Below, piece after piece: positions 1-6,560 of a stretch of DNA of 30,049 nucleotides; the stretch's first letter is position 1; every line of letters begins with the position of its first letter. Under the pieces are notes generated by a model that was not told the origin of the DNA, ran no database searches, and saw only the letters and a list, made by a program, of their open reading frames with translations. This stretch comes from DATGFK01 sp040007395 (GTDB lineage: Bacteria > Chloroflexota > Anaerolineae > Aggregatilineales > UBA2796), in NCBI GenBank assembly GCA_040007395.1, contig JBDTVG010000156.1, positions 1 through 30,049 of the forward strand, given 5' to 3'. The position numbers and the translations under genes are program-made.

Positions 1-40
1 TGTTTGGCGACTATCAGTCTACCCAACAGGAGTTTTTCCT

Positions 41-511
41 TCATTCTTTTTCAAATGGCCTCTTAAGTAATTCACCCTCAAGTAGATTTATTGCAGTGCC
101 ATATTCTTTTTCCGATAGATAGTCGGCCCATGTTTTTACCGCTGGCGAGGACTCTTTAGCTAGTACGGCTAATTGCTTCCCGCCCTCTATTACAGCTTCA
201 CTTTTCAAGCCCTCTTGTTCAGTCAATTTTTTTTCTGGCGGCATACTTCCATCACGTTGTAAGGAACGGAGAAAAGAATGATCGTTCTGAAAGTCTTGAG
301 GGCCATAAAAGTTTTGGGGATAACGAACCAAAACGAAATAAAATAACAGAGCATTCGCTGTGGGGAACAAAATGAGGAACAGAATGATCCAAGATTTTAG
401 GTCATTAGGAAGTGCAGCAAGAGCTAGAGTGCAGATTACTTCCACAGTCCCAACAAATAAACTTATAATGGTCATTGGATTTTTTACGGGCGCGAAGTAA
501 CTATCCTTCAT
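41..511 (-). CDS. Small two-helix membrane protein, unknown function
   Basis: A 156-residue protein with two predicted membrane helices close together near the N-terminus (about residues 12-34 and 40-62), followed by a hydrophilic C-terminal region of about 90 residues that is probably cytoplasmic. The first segment, starting KNPMTIISLFVG and ending near a YGPQDF motif, resembles a recurring bacterial two-helix module that I have seen in proteins of accessory regions; this is a resemblance only. The ATG at 511 is preferred over the in-frame TTG at 517 because an AAGGA sequence lies 7 bases before the ATG and would be too close to the TTG. The function is not recognised. Neighbours are element genes on the opposite strand. 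Confidence 0.6.
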   Translation of the reverse strand: MKDSYFAPVKNPMTIISLFVGTVEVICTLALAALPNDLKSWIILFLILFPTANALLFYFVLVRYPQNFYGPQDFQNDHSFLRSLQRDGSMPPEKKLTEQEGLKSEAVIEGGKQLAVLAKESSPAVKTWADYLSEKEYGTAINLLEGELLKRPFEKE

Positions 512-702
512 TGACAAATCCTTTTTTGTTGGTCGTTATCTATATAGCCATTAAAGGTTTGGGAATGCGCTCCGATGGTAAGTGTACCGTCAAATTAAGA
601 CTTTTGCTGACGATATACACGTATTGTTTTCACGCTTGACAAGCCTGGGTGCGGTATGTTTAGATGATCGTGTCATCCACATTGACACAATGCCATAACC
701 CT

Positions 703-1545
703 ATGTATATCGATTACTTTCACCTCCACGAGAATCCCTTTACGATCACGCCTGATCCCACGTTCTTCTATTTAGCGCCCAGCCATGCCGAGAGCGTGGC
801 AAAATGTGAGTATGCCATCCGCAATAAGAGCGGACTGGCAGTGGTCTATGGCGATGTGGGCACCGGGAAAACGACGATTCTCAATGACCTGATGCGTCGC
901 TTTAAAGACGGGCAATTTACCATCGCCGTCCTCGATAACCCTAACCAGACGAGCGATACGGCGCTGTTAAAGGCGATTGCTGAGGAGTTTGGGCTAACCC
1001 CACGTCGGGCCAAGCAAGCCGCCTTTGACCAATTACAGGCGTTTCTGGCACAGGAAGTGATAGAAGGGCGCACGCCCCTGTTACTGGTCGATGAAGCGCA
1101 GGATTTGCGGAACAGTACCCGTGCCGATCGCGATATGTTGGGAATGCTCAAGACGCTCACGAATATGAAGATAAACCTAGCGGACGACCGACCCACAAAG
1201 TTGCTGCAAATTATCTTGTTTGGGCAGCTGGAACTCATTGCCTTGTTGGAGACGCGGCGGGAGTTGAAAAGCCGGGTCGCTCAATTTGGGGTGTTGTCCC
1301 CGCTCACCAAAGAGGACGCACTCGCCATGATGCAGCATCGCTGGACAAAGGCCGGTGGCCTATTGCCACTCCCATTTGAGGACGCGGCTGTGGAGTTGAT
1401 CTATCAGGCGGCCAAAGGCTTGCCCAGAGATATTATCAAGGTGAGTAATTCGGCGCTGATTCATGCGTTTGCTCACCAACTGGCGAAAGTCCCCCTAGAA
1501 GGCGCTCAGTATGCCATTGATGAGCATCATCTGAGTCCGGTGTAA
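703..1545 (+). CDS. ExeA/TniB-like AAA+ ATPase
   Basis: A 280-residue AAA+ ATPase of the GspA/ExeA-like group. The N-terminus has the family signature (MYIDYFHLHENPF followed by TPDPTFFYL), then a Walker A loop GDVGTGKT at residues 50-57 and a Walker B LLLVDEAQ with acidic residues 130-131; the C-terminal part is helical. The ORF is open from an ATG at 664, but family members start at the MYxxYF sequence, so I chose 703; neither start has a clear ribosome binding site. In secretion systems ExeA acts at peptidoglycan and in transposons TniB feeds the transposase; neither context is present. The stop lies two bases before the next gene, which encodes a ribbon-helix-helix-like protein with embedded DNA repeats, so a role in DNA partition or element maintenance is inferred. 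Confidence 0.8.
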   Translation: MYIDYFHLHENPFTITPDPTFFYLAPSHAESVAKCEYAIRNKSGLAVVYGDVGTGKTTILNDLMRRFKDGQFTIAVLDNPNQTSDTALLKAIAEEFGLTPRRAKQAAFDQLQAFLAQEVIEGRTPLLLVDEAQDLRNSTRADRDMLGMLKTLTNMKINLADDRPTKLLQIILFGQLELIALLETRRELKSRVAQFGVLSPLTKEDALAMMQHRWTKAGGLLPLPFEDAAVELIYQAAKGLPRDIIKVSNSALIHAFAHQLAKVPLEGAQYAIDEHHLSPV

Positions 1546-1547
1546 TT

Positions 1548-1997
1548 ATGTCGAATAAACAAATCTCAGTGTACGTAGAAGCCAAGAAGCGCGAGCAAGA
1601 AGAGCAGGTCGTCCCCTCCCCGCGTAGCGTTCCTGTCGAGCGACCTGCCCAAAAATCCGCTGAGCGTATTCCCCAGACAACACCAGTTATTCAGGAAACG
1701 GTGCATACTCCCATGCTACCAAGCCACCATGACACCGTGCTACCACACTACCGTGATACCACGGTTGCGCTAATTTGTAAGGGAGTCAAGAAATTTGGCA
1801 AAGAGCCAGCGACCCACCGATTCACCCTTGAGGAAAAGCGGGCCATTCGGGACATCATTCGCGCTTTTGAAGACAGAGATATACGGACGGGCGAGACAGA
1901 AATAACCCGGATTGGTATTCATTTTCTGATCGATGATTACGAGCACAATCGAGAAGACAGTCTGCTGGTCAAAATCCTCAAAGCACTCCACGAATAA
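1548..1997 (+). CDS. Ribbon-helix-helix-like protein, candidate centromere-binding
   Basis: A 149-residue protein with two parts. Residues 1 to about 85 are hydrophilic, rich in P, E, Q and R, and contain a loose HDTVLPHYRDTT repeat. Residues about 88-149 read as a short strand (HRFTL), a helix (EEKRAIRDIIRAF), a turn and a second helix (TEITRIGIHFLIDDYEHN), the arrangement of a ribbon-helix-helix DNA-binding domain. The gene begins two bases after the ATPase stop, so the two are very likely co-transcribed and translationally coupled. The DNA that encodes the HDT repeat also contains a 16-bp near-operator palindrome repeated downstream of the gene. ATPase plus RHH protein plus repeats is the layout of plasmid partition loci; the function here is inferred from that layout. 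Confidence 0.7.
   Translation: MSNKQISVYVEAKKREQEEQVVPSPRSVPVERPAQKSAERIPQTTPVIQETVHTPMLPSHHDTVLPHYRDTTVALICKGVKKFGKEPATHRFTLEEKRAIRDIIRAFEDRDIRTGETEITRIGIHFLIDDYEHNREDSLLVKILKALHE
1711..1770. repeat. Palindromic repeats inside the RHH-like gene
   Basis: Within the coding region, related units follow one another: CCATGCTACC (1711-1720), CACCGTGCTACCA (1733-1745), and the inverted repeat ACCGTG-ATAC-CACGGT (1750-1765). The 16-bp inverted repeat is found again, identical, at 2023-2038, and its left 12 bases a third time at 2059-2070. In the protein this DNA is read as HDT/RDT repeats. Probable binding sites for the encoded protein. Confidence 0.7.
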
Positions 1998-2012
1998 CGG
2001 AGCAACTTCATA

Positions 2013-2109
2013 CAACCATGCAACCGTGATACCACGGTAGCTAGCTTGCAACCATGCTACCGTGATACCATGCCACCAGTCTAGCTTGGTATCAAACACG
2101 CTACCAAGC
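2013..2109. repeat. Downstream repeat cluster, candidate centromere/operator
   Basis: Starting 16 bases after the RHH-like gene: ACCGTGATACCACGGT at 2023-2038 (perfect 6-bp arms, 4-bp spacer), the same 12-base core ACCGTGATACCA at 2059-2070, CCATGCTACC at 2052-2061 (identical to 1711-1720), and an 8-bp inverted repeat GCTTGGTA (2084-2091) / TACCAAGC (2102-2109). CTACCAAGC also occurs at 1716-1724. Similar degenerate units continue to about 2150. The spacing and inversion suit a cooperative dimeric DNA-binding protein. Confidence 0.7.
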
Positions 2110-2140
2110 AACAACGCTTGCCAGCATGATAGCTAGGTAT

Positions 2141-2640
2141 CTTGCTTGGTGCGATTCGCCGCTTGTATCCGTCTTTTTTTACTGCTCAAATGGATGCACA
2201 CCGCTTGACCCACTGGGTGAGGCAGTGCCGTGAAGCGATCGGAGCAAACCAGCCCAGTCGCTAGCGCAACATACGGCGGTCTTGAGAAGTTGGGGAGACC
2301 ATCAGCAGTCCGCACGACCTAGAGAAACCCGAAGGTGCGCCCCAAAAGGGCGCAGGGAACCAAGAAACGCTTAAACTGCTGGTGAACAGCCTTCCCATCA
2401 GCGACCCATGGGGTAGTTTCCTGGAACGCCAAGCAGTTTGGGAGTCATCCTGACATCTGCATGAAGCACCCACGATAGCCTGTTTTCAGGCTATCCTAAA
2501 TTACAGCGGACTTCTCAAGGGCCACCGACCGTAGCAGTATTAGTAGTCATTACCCTGTGTTCGTTACACAACAAGGGTAGAGAAGGGGAACCCGTGTACC
2601 TCCTAGCGCGAAAGGCATTTTACGCCTGTACAATAGGCTA
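2141..2640. other. Long structured noncoding block upstream of the primase
   Basis: About 500 bases with no convincing ORF but many complementary segments. CTTGAGAAGT (2281-2290) is perfectly complementary to ACTTCTCAAG (2510-2519), 220 bases apart. Between them: CAGCAGT (2303-2309) with ACTGCTG (2375-2381), a 7-bp hairpin TGCGCCC/GGGCGCA (2336-2354), and a 9-bp hairpin GATAGCCTG-TTTT-CAGGCTATC (2474-2495). Nested, long-range pairing suggests a folded RNA; a replication origin with secondary structure is the alternative. I see no match to a known RNA class. The strand of a transcript is not determined, although the primase downstream is on plus. Confidence 0.45.
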
Positions 2641-2659
2641 AAATCGGTTCTGTAGACCT

Positions 2660-3670
2660 ATGTCCGAACATTTACCTAGCCCCACTATTTCACCAGAGGT
2701 GCTTGAATCATTCCGCGCGCTGTTTTTCCCGCGTCAGGATATTCACGCGCGGCAGAAACCGAGCGGCGAGGGCTACAGCTACCGCAAAGAGCCAGTCACC
2801 TTGACGTTGTTAAGCCAGCATTTCGCCGGGGAGGTGACGCTGGGCACGTACTGTTTGAGTGTGGCAAGTATGGCGAACTTTACCGCCATTGATATTGACG
2901 ATGCGGCGCTCTGGCAGGCGGCAGCAGACAACGTGAAAGTTGCTGCATTGCCCGTTCATATCGAGCAATCCCGACGCGGCGTGCATCTCTGGCATTTCTT
3001 CGAGCAGCCGATTTCAGGCAAACAAGCCCAGGCGGTCGGGCGTGCTTTGTTGGCGATGTATCAGCTTCCAGAGAAAACGGAAATTTATCCTAGGCAGGCC
3101 ACTCTTGCCGATGGCCCTGGGTCGCTCATCCGCGTGCCGTTTGGCTTTCATCGCAAAGTTCAGGTTCCGGGCAAGCCAGGCAAGCGCTTTGGCTTTCAGA
3201 CGCTTGAGGGCGAGCCACTGGCTCCCATTATCCGCGAACAGCTGGCCCTGATTGCCTTTGCCGAGCGTATGCCGCAAGCGCTGGTCGAGCAGTTAAGCGC
3301 GACTGTGCCAGAGCAGCCCACCTTTTTACCGTCCGAGCCATTTCATACGCGGCCCGTGAGTCCCGGCTTGCCCCTGTCTGAGCGCCTCCGTGCTCGTATT
3401 TCAGTGGTTGATTTCGTGAGCCGCTATGTGGAACTTAACGAGCGCGGGATCGGTTTTTGCCCCTTTCACGACGATGAACACATGAGTTTCGGGGTTAACA
3501 CCGCTCGAAACTATTGGTCGTGTTTTGCAGGCTGCTCGTCGGTCATTGAAGGCAAGACCATTCGAGGCGGCAGTGTGATCCATTTCTGGCAACGCTGGCG
3601 TGAAAAGGAAGGCCAAGATGGAGGTTTTGAACCGACCATGCTTGAATTAGCGCATCTGTTAGGGCTGTAA
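2660..3670 (+). CDS. Primase: archaeo-eukaryotic primase domain plus CHC2 zinc finger
   Basis: A 336-residue protein. The N-terminal two thirds matches the archaeo-eukaryotic primase fold of the type called TOTE primase: FFPRQDIHARQ near residue 22, the catalytic acidic motif AIDIDD with D78 and D80, and the SRRGVHLWHFFE motif with S104 and H109. The C-terminal third is a CHC2-type zinc finger, with C267, H270, C288 and C292 as probable ligands (CPFH and CFAGC). Such proteins make RNA or DNA primers for plasmid and phage replication, so this is probably the replication protein of the element. No helicase domain is present. The ATG at 2660 has no clear Shine-Dalgarno. Long noncoding blocks lie on both sides, which fits a nearby origin. 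Confidence 0.8.
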   Translation: MSEHLPSPTISPEVLESFRALFFPRQDIHARQKPSGEGYSYRKEPVTLTLLSQHFAGEVTLGTYCLSVASMANFTAIDIDDAALWQAAADNVKVAALPVHIEQSRRGVHLWHFFEQPISGKQAQAVGRALLAMYQLPEKTEIYPRQATLADGPGSLIRVPFGFHRKVQVPGKPGKRFGFQTLEGEPLAPIIREQLALIAFAERMPQALVEQLSATVPEQPTFLPSEPFHTRPVSPGLPLSERLRARISVVDFVSRYVELNERGIGFCPFHDDEHMSFGVNTARNYWSCFAGCSSVIEGKTIRGGSVIHFWQRWREKEGQDGGFEPTMLELAHLLGL

Positions 3671-3684
3671 CCGACCCGATGCTG

Positions 3685-3733
3685 CCTATCACTTGGCCTA
3701 TCATCTGCCCTATCACTGGAGATGATAGGGCAG
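3685..3733. repeat. 12-bp tandem iterons and 11-bp inverted repeat
   Basis: CCTATCA occurs at 3685, 3697 and 3709, exactly 12 bp apart, giving three tandem units. The last unit forms a perfect 11-bp inverted repeat, CTGCCCTATCA (3705-3715) and TGATAGGGCAG (3723-3733), with a 7-base loop. It begins 15 bases after the primase stop codon. A replication origin with iterons or a primase terminator would both fit. A second inverted repeat, ATGGGTTTC (3737-3745) / GAAACCCAT (3762-3770), follows directly. Confidence 0.65.
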
Positions 3734-4153
3734 GCTATGGGTTTCGGCGGCATTGAGCCTTGAAACCCATCAGGGGAACCGTGCCGCTTCCTCGTGAGAA
3801 CCCTGGAAAGAACTCGCTCGTACTGTGCCACAAGCGCACAGACTGCTCGTTCCTTTCGGCGGGTCTCCCATCGGGCGCGGCGCGGGTGTCGTGGCTCTGC
3901 GCTGCGGAAGTATCCTGGCTTGATCCCCGACTTCCCAGCCGCGCAGCCCACAGTTCCCCCTCATCTATTTGAGAAGGTGGGTCACTGGCGCTGCGTTTTT
4001 GCCCCTCACTGCCCGCTGGTCAGTGGTGTCAAAAATTCCGTCAGGGAAGTCGGGGCTGCGCCCGACACCCGCTTGCGCGGTCGGCTCCTTTCCCCTGACC
4101 CCTCCCCGCCGCCGCGCTCTCACCGGTCGCTGGTCGCTCCGGTGAGCAAGGCA

Positions 4154-4175
4154 GCCCGCCTGTGGCGGGCATTTT
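4154..4175 (+). terminator. Intrinsic terminator ending the structured block
   Basis: GCCCGCC-TGT-GGCGGGC, a perfect 7-bp GC stem with a 3-base loop, followed by ATTTT. It points plus and lies about 190 bases before the next gene. Confidence 0.75.
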
Positions 4176-4314
4176 CATGTTTTGCTTCCGATACGGCTAG
4201 TTTATTTGTTCTCTGGCACGTCGCGCGGCGAGGATAGCACTCGTTCTCACCTATCAAGTCGGGGGTGCCACTCGATTTTGACAGGTTCAAGCGTGCGAGT
4301 GCTGTAGCTCCCTC

Positions 4315-4342
4315 AAGCCATGCCAGAGTGGTATGGCTTTTT
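4315..4342 (+). terminator. Terminator or attenuator just before a small gene
   Basis: AAGCCATGCCA-GAG-TGGTATGGCTT, an 11-bp stem with one G-U pair and a 3-base loop, followed by TTT. It sits 27 bases before the start of the 69-residue gene and just upstream of its strong Shine-Dalgarno, so it could end an upstream transcript or attenuate the gene. Confidence 0.65.
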
Positions 4343-4368
4343 GAAACTGGAAAGGAGGTGAGATTTTT

Positions 4369-4578
4369 ATGAAGGTACTACCAACATTTCGTGGCTACAC
4401 CATTGACTTCCGATTACGTGAATTTCGGAAAGTCGGGGCGGCCCACGATCTGGACATAGAATTTATTCCTTTTGAGAGCGAACAAGGCGACGCGCTGCTC
4501 TGTGCGTATATTCGCTCCTTATCAAAAAAGGAATACTGTCGCTTGCGCGAAACCATCCTCAACGCCGTCTTTCACTGA
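4369..4578 (+). CDS. Conserved-looking small protein, unknown function
   Basis: A 69-residue protein beginning with an FRGYTIDFRLREFRKV segment, followed by IEFIPFESEQGDALL and a charged, helical C-terminus. I recall similar very small proteins (GYTVDxRLRxFR then FIPFxSxxGDALL) from Chloroflexota and other mobile regions, without a known role. The start is well supported by a strong AAAGGAGGTGAG ribosome binding site 8 bases upstream. There are no membrane segments. It stands between two terminators (4315-4342 and 4608-4648) and is therefore probably a single-gene transcript or read-through-controlled. Confidence 0.7.
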   Translation: MKVLPTFRGYTIDFRLREFRKVGAAHDLDIEFIPFESEQGDALLCAYIRSLSKKEYCRLRETILNAVFH

Positions 4579-4607
4579 CGCGAGGAGTGGGATGGCGACA
4601 ATTCACG

Positions 4608-4648
4608 AGGGGTTGATGGGCTATTAGCGCACCGTCAACCCCTTTTTT
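4608..4648 (+). terminator. Intrinsic terminator
   Basis: AGGGGTTGA (4608-4616) pairs with TCAACCCCT (4635-4643) across an 18-base loop, followed by a run of T. It lies 30 bases after the stop of the 69-residue gene, plus strand. Confidence 0.75.
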
Positions 4649-4682
4649 ATACCGAGTGGGTAGCCCACTCAGAAAGGCTGAT

Positions 4683-5102
4683 ATGTATTCTACACAACCC
4701 ACCGAGGGACGACAGCAGCAATTTTCTCTGCTTGACGAAGCCAGCTGCCAGTTGCTGCCGCCGCTCTATTCTCAAGAGGACAAGGCAGGAGCGGCAGTAG
4801 CCCAGGTGAAATTCTTCACCCCAGATAGTCGCTGGACATGGTTCGCCAGCGAAGCAGCCGCCGTTCTCGATGATGGTACAGAAGTCAGTCTCGCCGAGGT
4901 CAAGTTGACTGACCCACGGGTGAGAGATGTCGTGTTTTATGGGTTGGTTTATGGCTTGGAAACTGAATTTGGGTACTTTTCGCTCTGCGAATTAGAAGCG
5001 GCCCGTGGCAAACTCGGTTTTCCCGTCGAACGCGACCGCGACTTTCGTCCCGTTCCGCTCTATCAGCTTTACCAACACCGGAGAGTCTCGCAGACAGAGT
5101 GA
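4683..5102 (+). CDS. DUF2958 domain protein (copy 1)
   Basis: A 139-residue protein matching the DUF2958 family along most of its length: LPPLYSQE near residue 28, VKFFTPDSRWTWFASE, then FYGLVYGLETEFGYFSLCELE and a C-terminal GFPVERDRDFRP. DUF2958 proteins occur in plasmids and integrative elements and have no established function. The ORF is open from a GTG at 4656, but the ATG at 4683 has an AAAGG sequence at the right distance and is chosen. The same domain recurs as the C-terminal half of the protein encoded at 6601-7395. A strong intrinsic terminator follows. Confidence 0.82.
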   Translation: MYSTQPTEGRQQQFSLLDEASCQLLPPLYSQEDKAGAAVAQVKFFTPDSRWTWFASEAAAVLDDGTEVSLAEVKLTDPRVRDVVFYGLVYGLETEFGYFSLCELEAARGKLGFPVERDRDFRPVPLYQLYQHRRVSQTE

Positions 5103-5112
5103 CCTATAGTGC

Positions 5113-5152
5113 AACAGGAGAGGGAGAGCAATCTCCCTCTCCTGTTTCGTTT
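5113..5152 (+). terminator. Strong intrinsic terminator after DUF2958 gene
   Basis: A perfect 15-bp stem (5113-5127 with 5132-5146) closed by a GCAA tetraloop and followed by TCGTTTT. It separates the DUF2958 gene from the toxin-antitoxin operon. Confidence 0.85.
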
Positions 5153-5191
5153 TCGCCTCGACGCGCTCTCGCTGTCGGGGCGATGGGTGTT

Positions 5192-5234
5192 TTGACGCTA
5201 GCCAACGCGACACAAATATACTAAAATCAGTATA
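5192..5234 (+). promoter_or_regulatory. Promoter and operator of the toxin-antitoxin operon
   Basis: A -35-like TTGACG (5192-5197) and a -10 TATACT (5217-5222) with a 19-bp spacer. The -10 is the left arm of the inverted repeat TATACT-AAAATC-AGTATA (5217-5234), which touches the start codon at 5235. Such a palindrome over the promoter fits autoregulation by the antitoxin. Transcription would begin only about 6 bases before the ATG, so the mRNA would be almost leaderless. Confidence 0.55.
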
Positions 5235-5606
5235 ATGACAGGCCAAGCCGCATGGACTATTGTTTTGTACACCACCGCCGAGGGGGCTGAGCCAGTCCGA
5301 GCGTTTCTTGCCAGTCTTGACCAAAAGACTCAAATCCGGTTTGAATGGTCAATTGAGCAATTGCGGGTCAGAAATGTCAGAGCGACTGAACCACTGGTAA
5401 AACACATTGACGGTAAACTATGGGAATTACGACGTGCCAGCAATGGCAATATTTATCGAGTGATGTATGTTTTTTTTGCGGGACGGCAGATTGTTTTCTT
5501 GCACGGATTCCAAAAGAAAACACAAAAAACACCGCGTCGTGAAATTGAAGTTGCCTTACAACGAATGCAGGATTTCATCAAACGTAAGGGAGGTGAGTCA
5601 TTATGA
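5235..5606 (+). CDS. HigB-like toxin, phage Gp49/RelE family
   Basis: A 123-residue protein of the Gp49-like (HigB/RelE superfamily) toxins, which are ribosome-dependent mRNA interferases. Recognisable parts are VLYTTAEGAEPVRAFLASL near the N-terminus, the core LVKHIDGKLWELRRASNGNIYRVMYVF, and the C-terminal LHGFQKKTQKTPRREIEVA. Its length is typical. The toxin comes first and overlaps the antitoxin gene by four bases (ATGA), the order of higBA loci. No ribosome binding site is visible before the ATG at 5235; the transcript is probably near-leaderless. Specific substrate and activity are inferred from the family. Confidence 0.88.
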   Translation: MTGQAAWTIVLYTTAEGAEPVRAFLASLDQKTQIRFEWSIEQLRVRNVRATEPLVKHIDGKLWELRRASNGNIYRVMYVFFAGRQIVFLHGFQKKTQKTPRREIEVALQRMQDFIKRKGGESL

Positions 5607-5986
5607 CAAACAAAGAACAACGTGACCCGGTGGAAGCCGGGCAGGAGTCGTATGAGCAGTGGCGGGAAGAACTCCACGCTGGCGCTGAATACACCAAGCT
5701 GTCTGCCGAAGAAGCGGCGAAAAGCGAACTGTGGCTTCAGTTGGTCGAAGCCCGACAAGCCGCCGGGCTGACGCAGGCACAAATGGCCGAGCGTTTAGGG
5801 GTGTCTCAAGCGCAGGTCGCTCGGATTGAAAAACGCGGCTATGATGCCTACACCTTGACGACCTTGCGGCGGTATGTGGCCGCGTTGGGAGCAGGGTACA
5901 CCCTTGAGGTGCATATTCATATTCCAGAGGAATACATGCCACCCCAAGACAATGCTCCCCACCAGCACGGGTTGATGGCGACGTAG
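5603..5986 (+). CDS. HigA-like antitoxin, XRE-family helix-turn-helix
   Basis: A 127-residue antitoxin. A helix-turn-helix of the XRE type lies at about residues 55-105 (ARQAAGLTQAQMAERLG, SQAQVARIEKRG), with an acidic and helical N-terminal half that probably contacts the toxin. The ATG overlaps the toxin stop (ATGA) and is preceded by GGAGGTGAG inside the toxin gene, giving coupled and strong translation so that antitoxin stays in excess. It should bind the palindrome at 5217-5234. In a mobile element the pair would serve addiction or anti-phage defence; both are family-level inferences. Confidence 0.88.
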   Translation: MTNKEQRDPVEAGQESYEQWREELHAGAEYTKLSAEEAAKSELWLQLVEARQAAGLTQAQMAERLGVSQAQVARIEKRGYDAYTLTTLRRYVAALGAGYTLEVHIHIPEEYMPPQDNAPHQHGLMAT

Positions 5987-6007
5987 GTGTAGCTATCCAG
6001 TGAAAAA

Positions 6008-6214
6008 CTATCGTTGATCATCGTTCGGCTGGGCTAAGGCCGCGATTTCAGCGAGGAGCCAGTCTCGCGCTTCCCCAAGCCTATCGAGTGTAGCGTTGCG
6101 CTCGATAGTATTTTCGTTGGCATCTGCCGCTTCAAGCTTTTGGTCAATAATTTCAAGAGCGTGGCGGGCTTCAGCCAGCGCTAGGTTGCGAAAGTTGCTT
6201 TCGGGAGAGGTCAT
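6008..6214 (-). CDS. Small helical protein, unknown function
   Basis: A 68-residue acidic protein with regular leucine and alanine spacing (ALAEARHALEIIDQKL, then ERNATLDRLGEARDWLLAEI), likely two helices forming a hairpin or coiled coil. No membrane segment or known motif. It lies convergent to the antitoxin gene and divergent from the next plus-strand gene. The only start in frame is the ATG at 6214; the nearest purine-rich stretch is about 25 bases upstream, too far to support it. It may be real because its composition is protein-like, but support is limited. Confidence 0.45.
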   Translation of the reverse strand: MTSPESNFRNLALAEARHALEIIDQKLEAADANENTIERNATLDRLGEARDWLLAEIAALAQPNDDQR

Positions 6215-6243
6215 ACCGGAGCATCGTACAGGATTGCCCTCCT

Positions 6244-6528
6244 GTGGTCAACAACGCGCCGCTTGATAGCGCTAGGGAGGAGCGTACAATACAATTCATC
6301 GCGATGCTCCTACACAAAATCACCCACGAGCAGCAATTTCTTCAACATCTGTGGAATAAACATCGGTTCGCTGGCTTGCCGGAAAATGGTCAGGTTAAAG
6401 AGCAGGTGCAGTATGTGAGTCAAGATGGCTGGTCGGTGCTTTCTTACGACGAGAGCCGCCAAACCTCGGATGTCCTTTTCTTAGGCCGAACGCTAGAGGA
6501 AGCCCAACAACATCTTAGCACCACTTGA
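6244..6528 (+). CDS. Small uncharacterised protein
   Basis: A 94-residue protein if the GTG at 6244 is used. The C-terminal half (WSVLSYDESRQTSDVLFLGRTLEEAQQHL) reads like a small alpha/beta domain that ends in an amphipathic helix; the N-terminal half is helical. The start is uncertain: neither the GTG nor an ATG at 6304 has a ribosome binding site at the proper distance, though AGGGAGGAG occurs at about 6272-6280. I do not recognise the family. It lies between the TA operon and the second DUF2958 gene. Confidence 0.5.
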   Translation: MVNNAPLDSAREERTIQFIAMLLHKITHEQQFLQHLWNKHRFAGLPENGQVKEQVQYVSQDGWSVLSYDESRQTSDVLFLGRTLEEAQQHLSTT

Positions 6529-6560
6529 TCCCTACCCATCAATCGCTGAGTAATTGCCTC

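Larger units (their letters stand above)
3671..4175. other. Long GC-rich structured noncoding block, candidate ncRNA or origin
   Basis: The 700 bases between the primase and the next gene encode nothing protein-like; the open frames here are rich in R, S and P. The block contains nested long-range helices: GCGGGTGTCG (3882-3891) pairs with CGACACCCGC (4063-4072), and inside it CCCCGACTTCCC (3925-3936) pairs with GGGAAGTCGGGG (4044-4055). Local hairpins include CTGTGC/GCACAG (3823-3841) and CTCACCGG/CCGGTGAG (4119-4146). A strong intrinsic terminator at 4154-4175 closes the block on the plus strand, which suggests transcription as an RNA of about 300 to 500 nt. I recognise no known RNA family. 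Confidence 0.5.

Noticed and set aside
1..2000. Left attachment site of the element
   Set aside because: I looked for a second copy of the tRNA-Arg 3' end in the left part and found none, so the border is outside the window.
1711..2109. CRISPR array
   Set aside because: The repeats are short, palindromic and irregularly spaced, partly within a coding gene, and no cas gene is present. No other array was seen in the window.
2133..2473. Two minus-strand frames in the block before the primase
   Set aside because: Low-quality, cysteine- and proline-rich sequences that overlap the paired RNA-like segments.
3794..4237. 147-codon plus-strand frame in the GC-rich block
   Set aside because: Very rich in R, S and P with no recognisable fold, as expected for open frames by chance in GC-rich DNA; it also crosses the terminator at 4154-4175.
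5235..5986. Naming the toxin-antitoxin genes higB and higA
   Set aside because: Order and families fit HigBA, but many unrelated Gp49/XRE pairs share this layout, so gene symbols were left empty.
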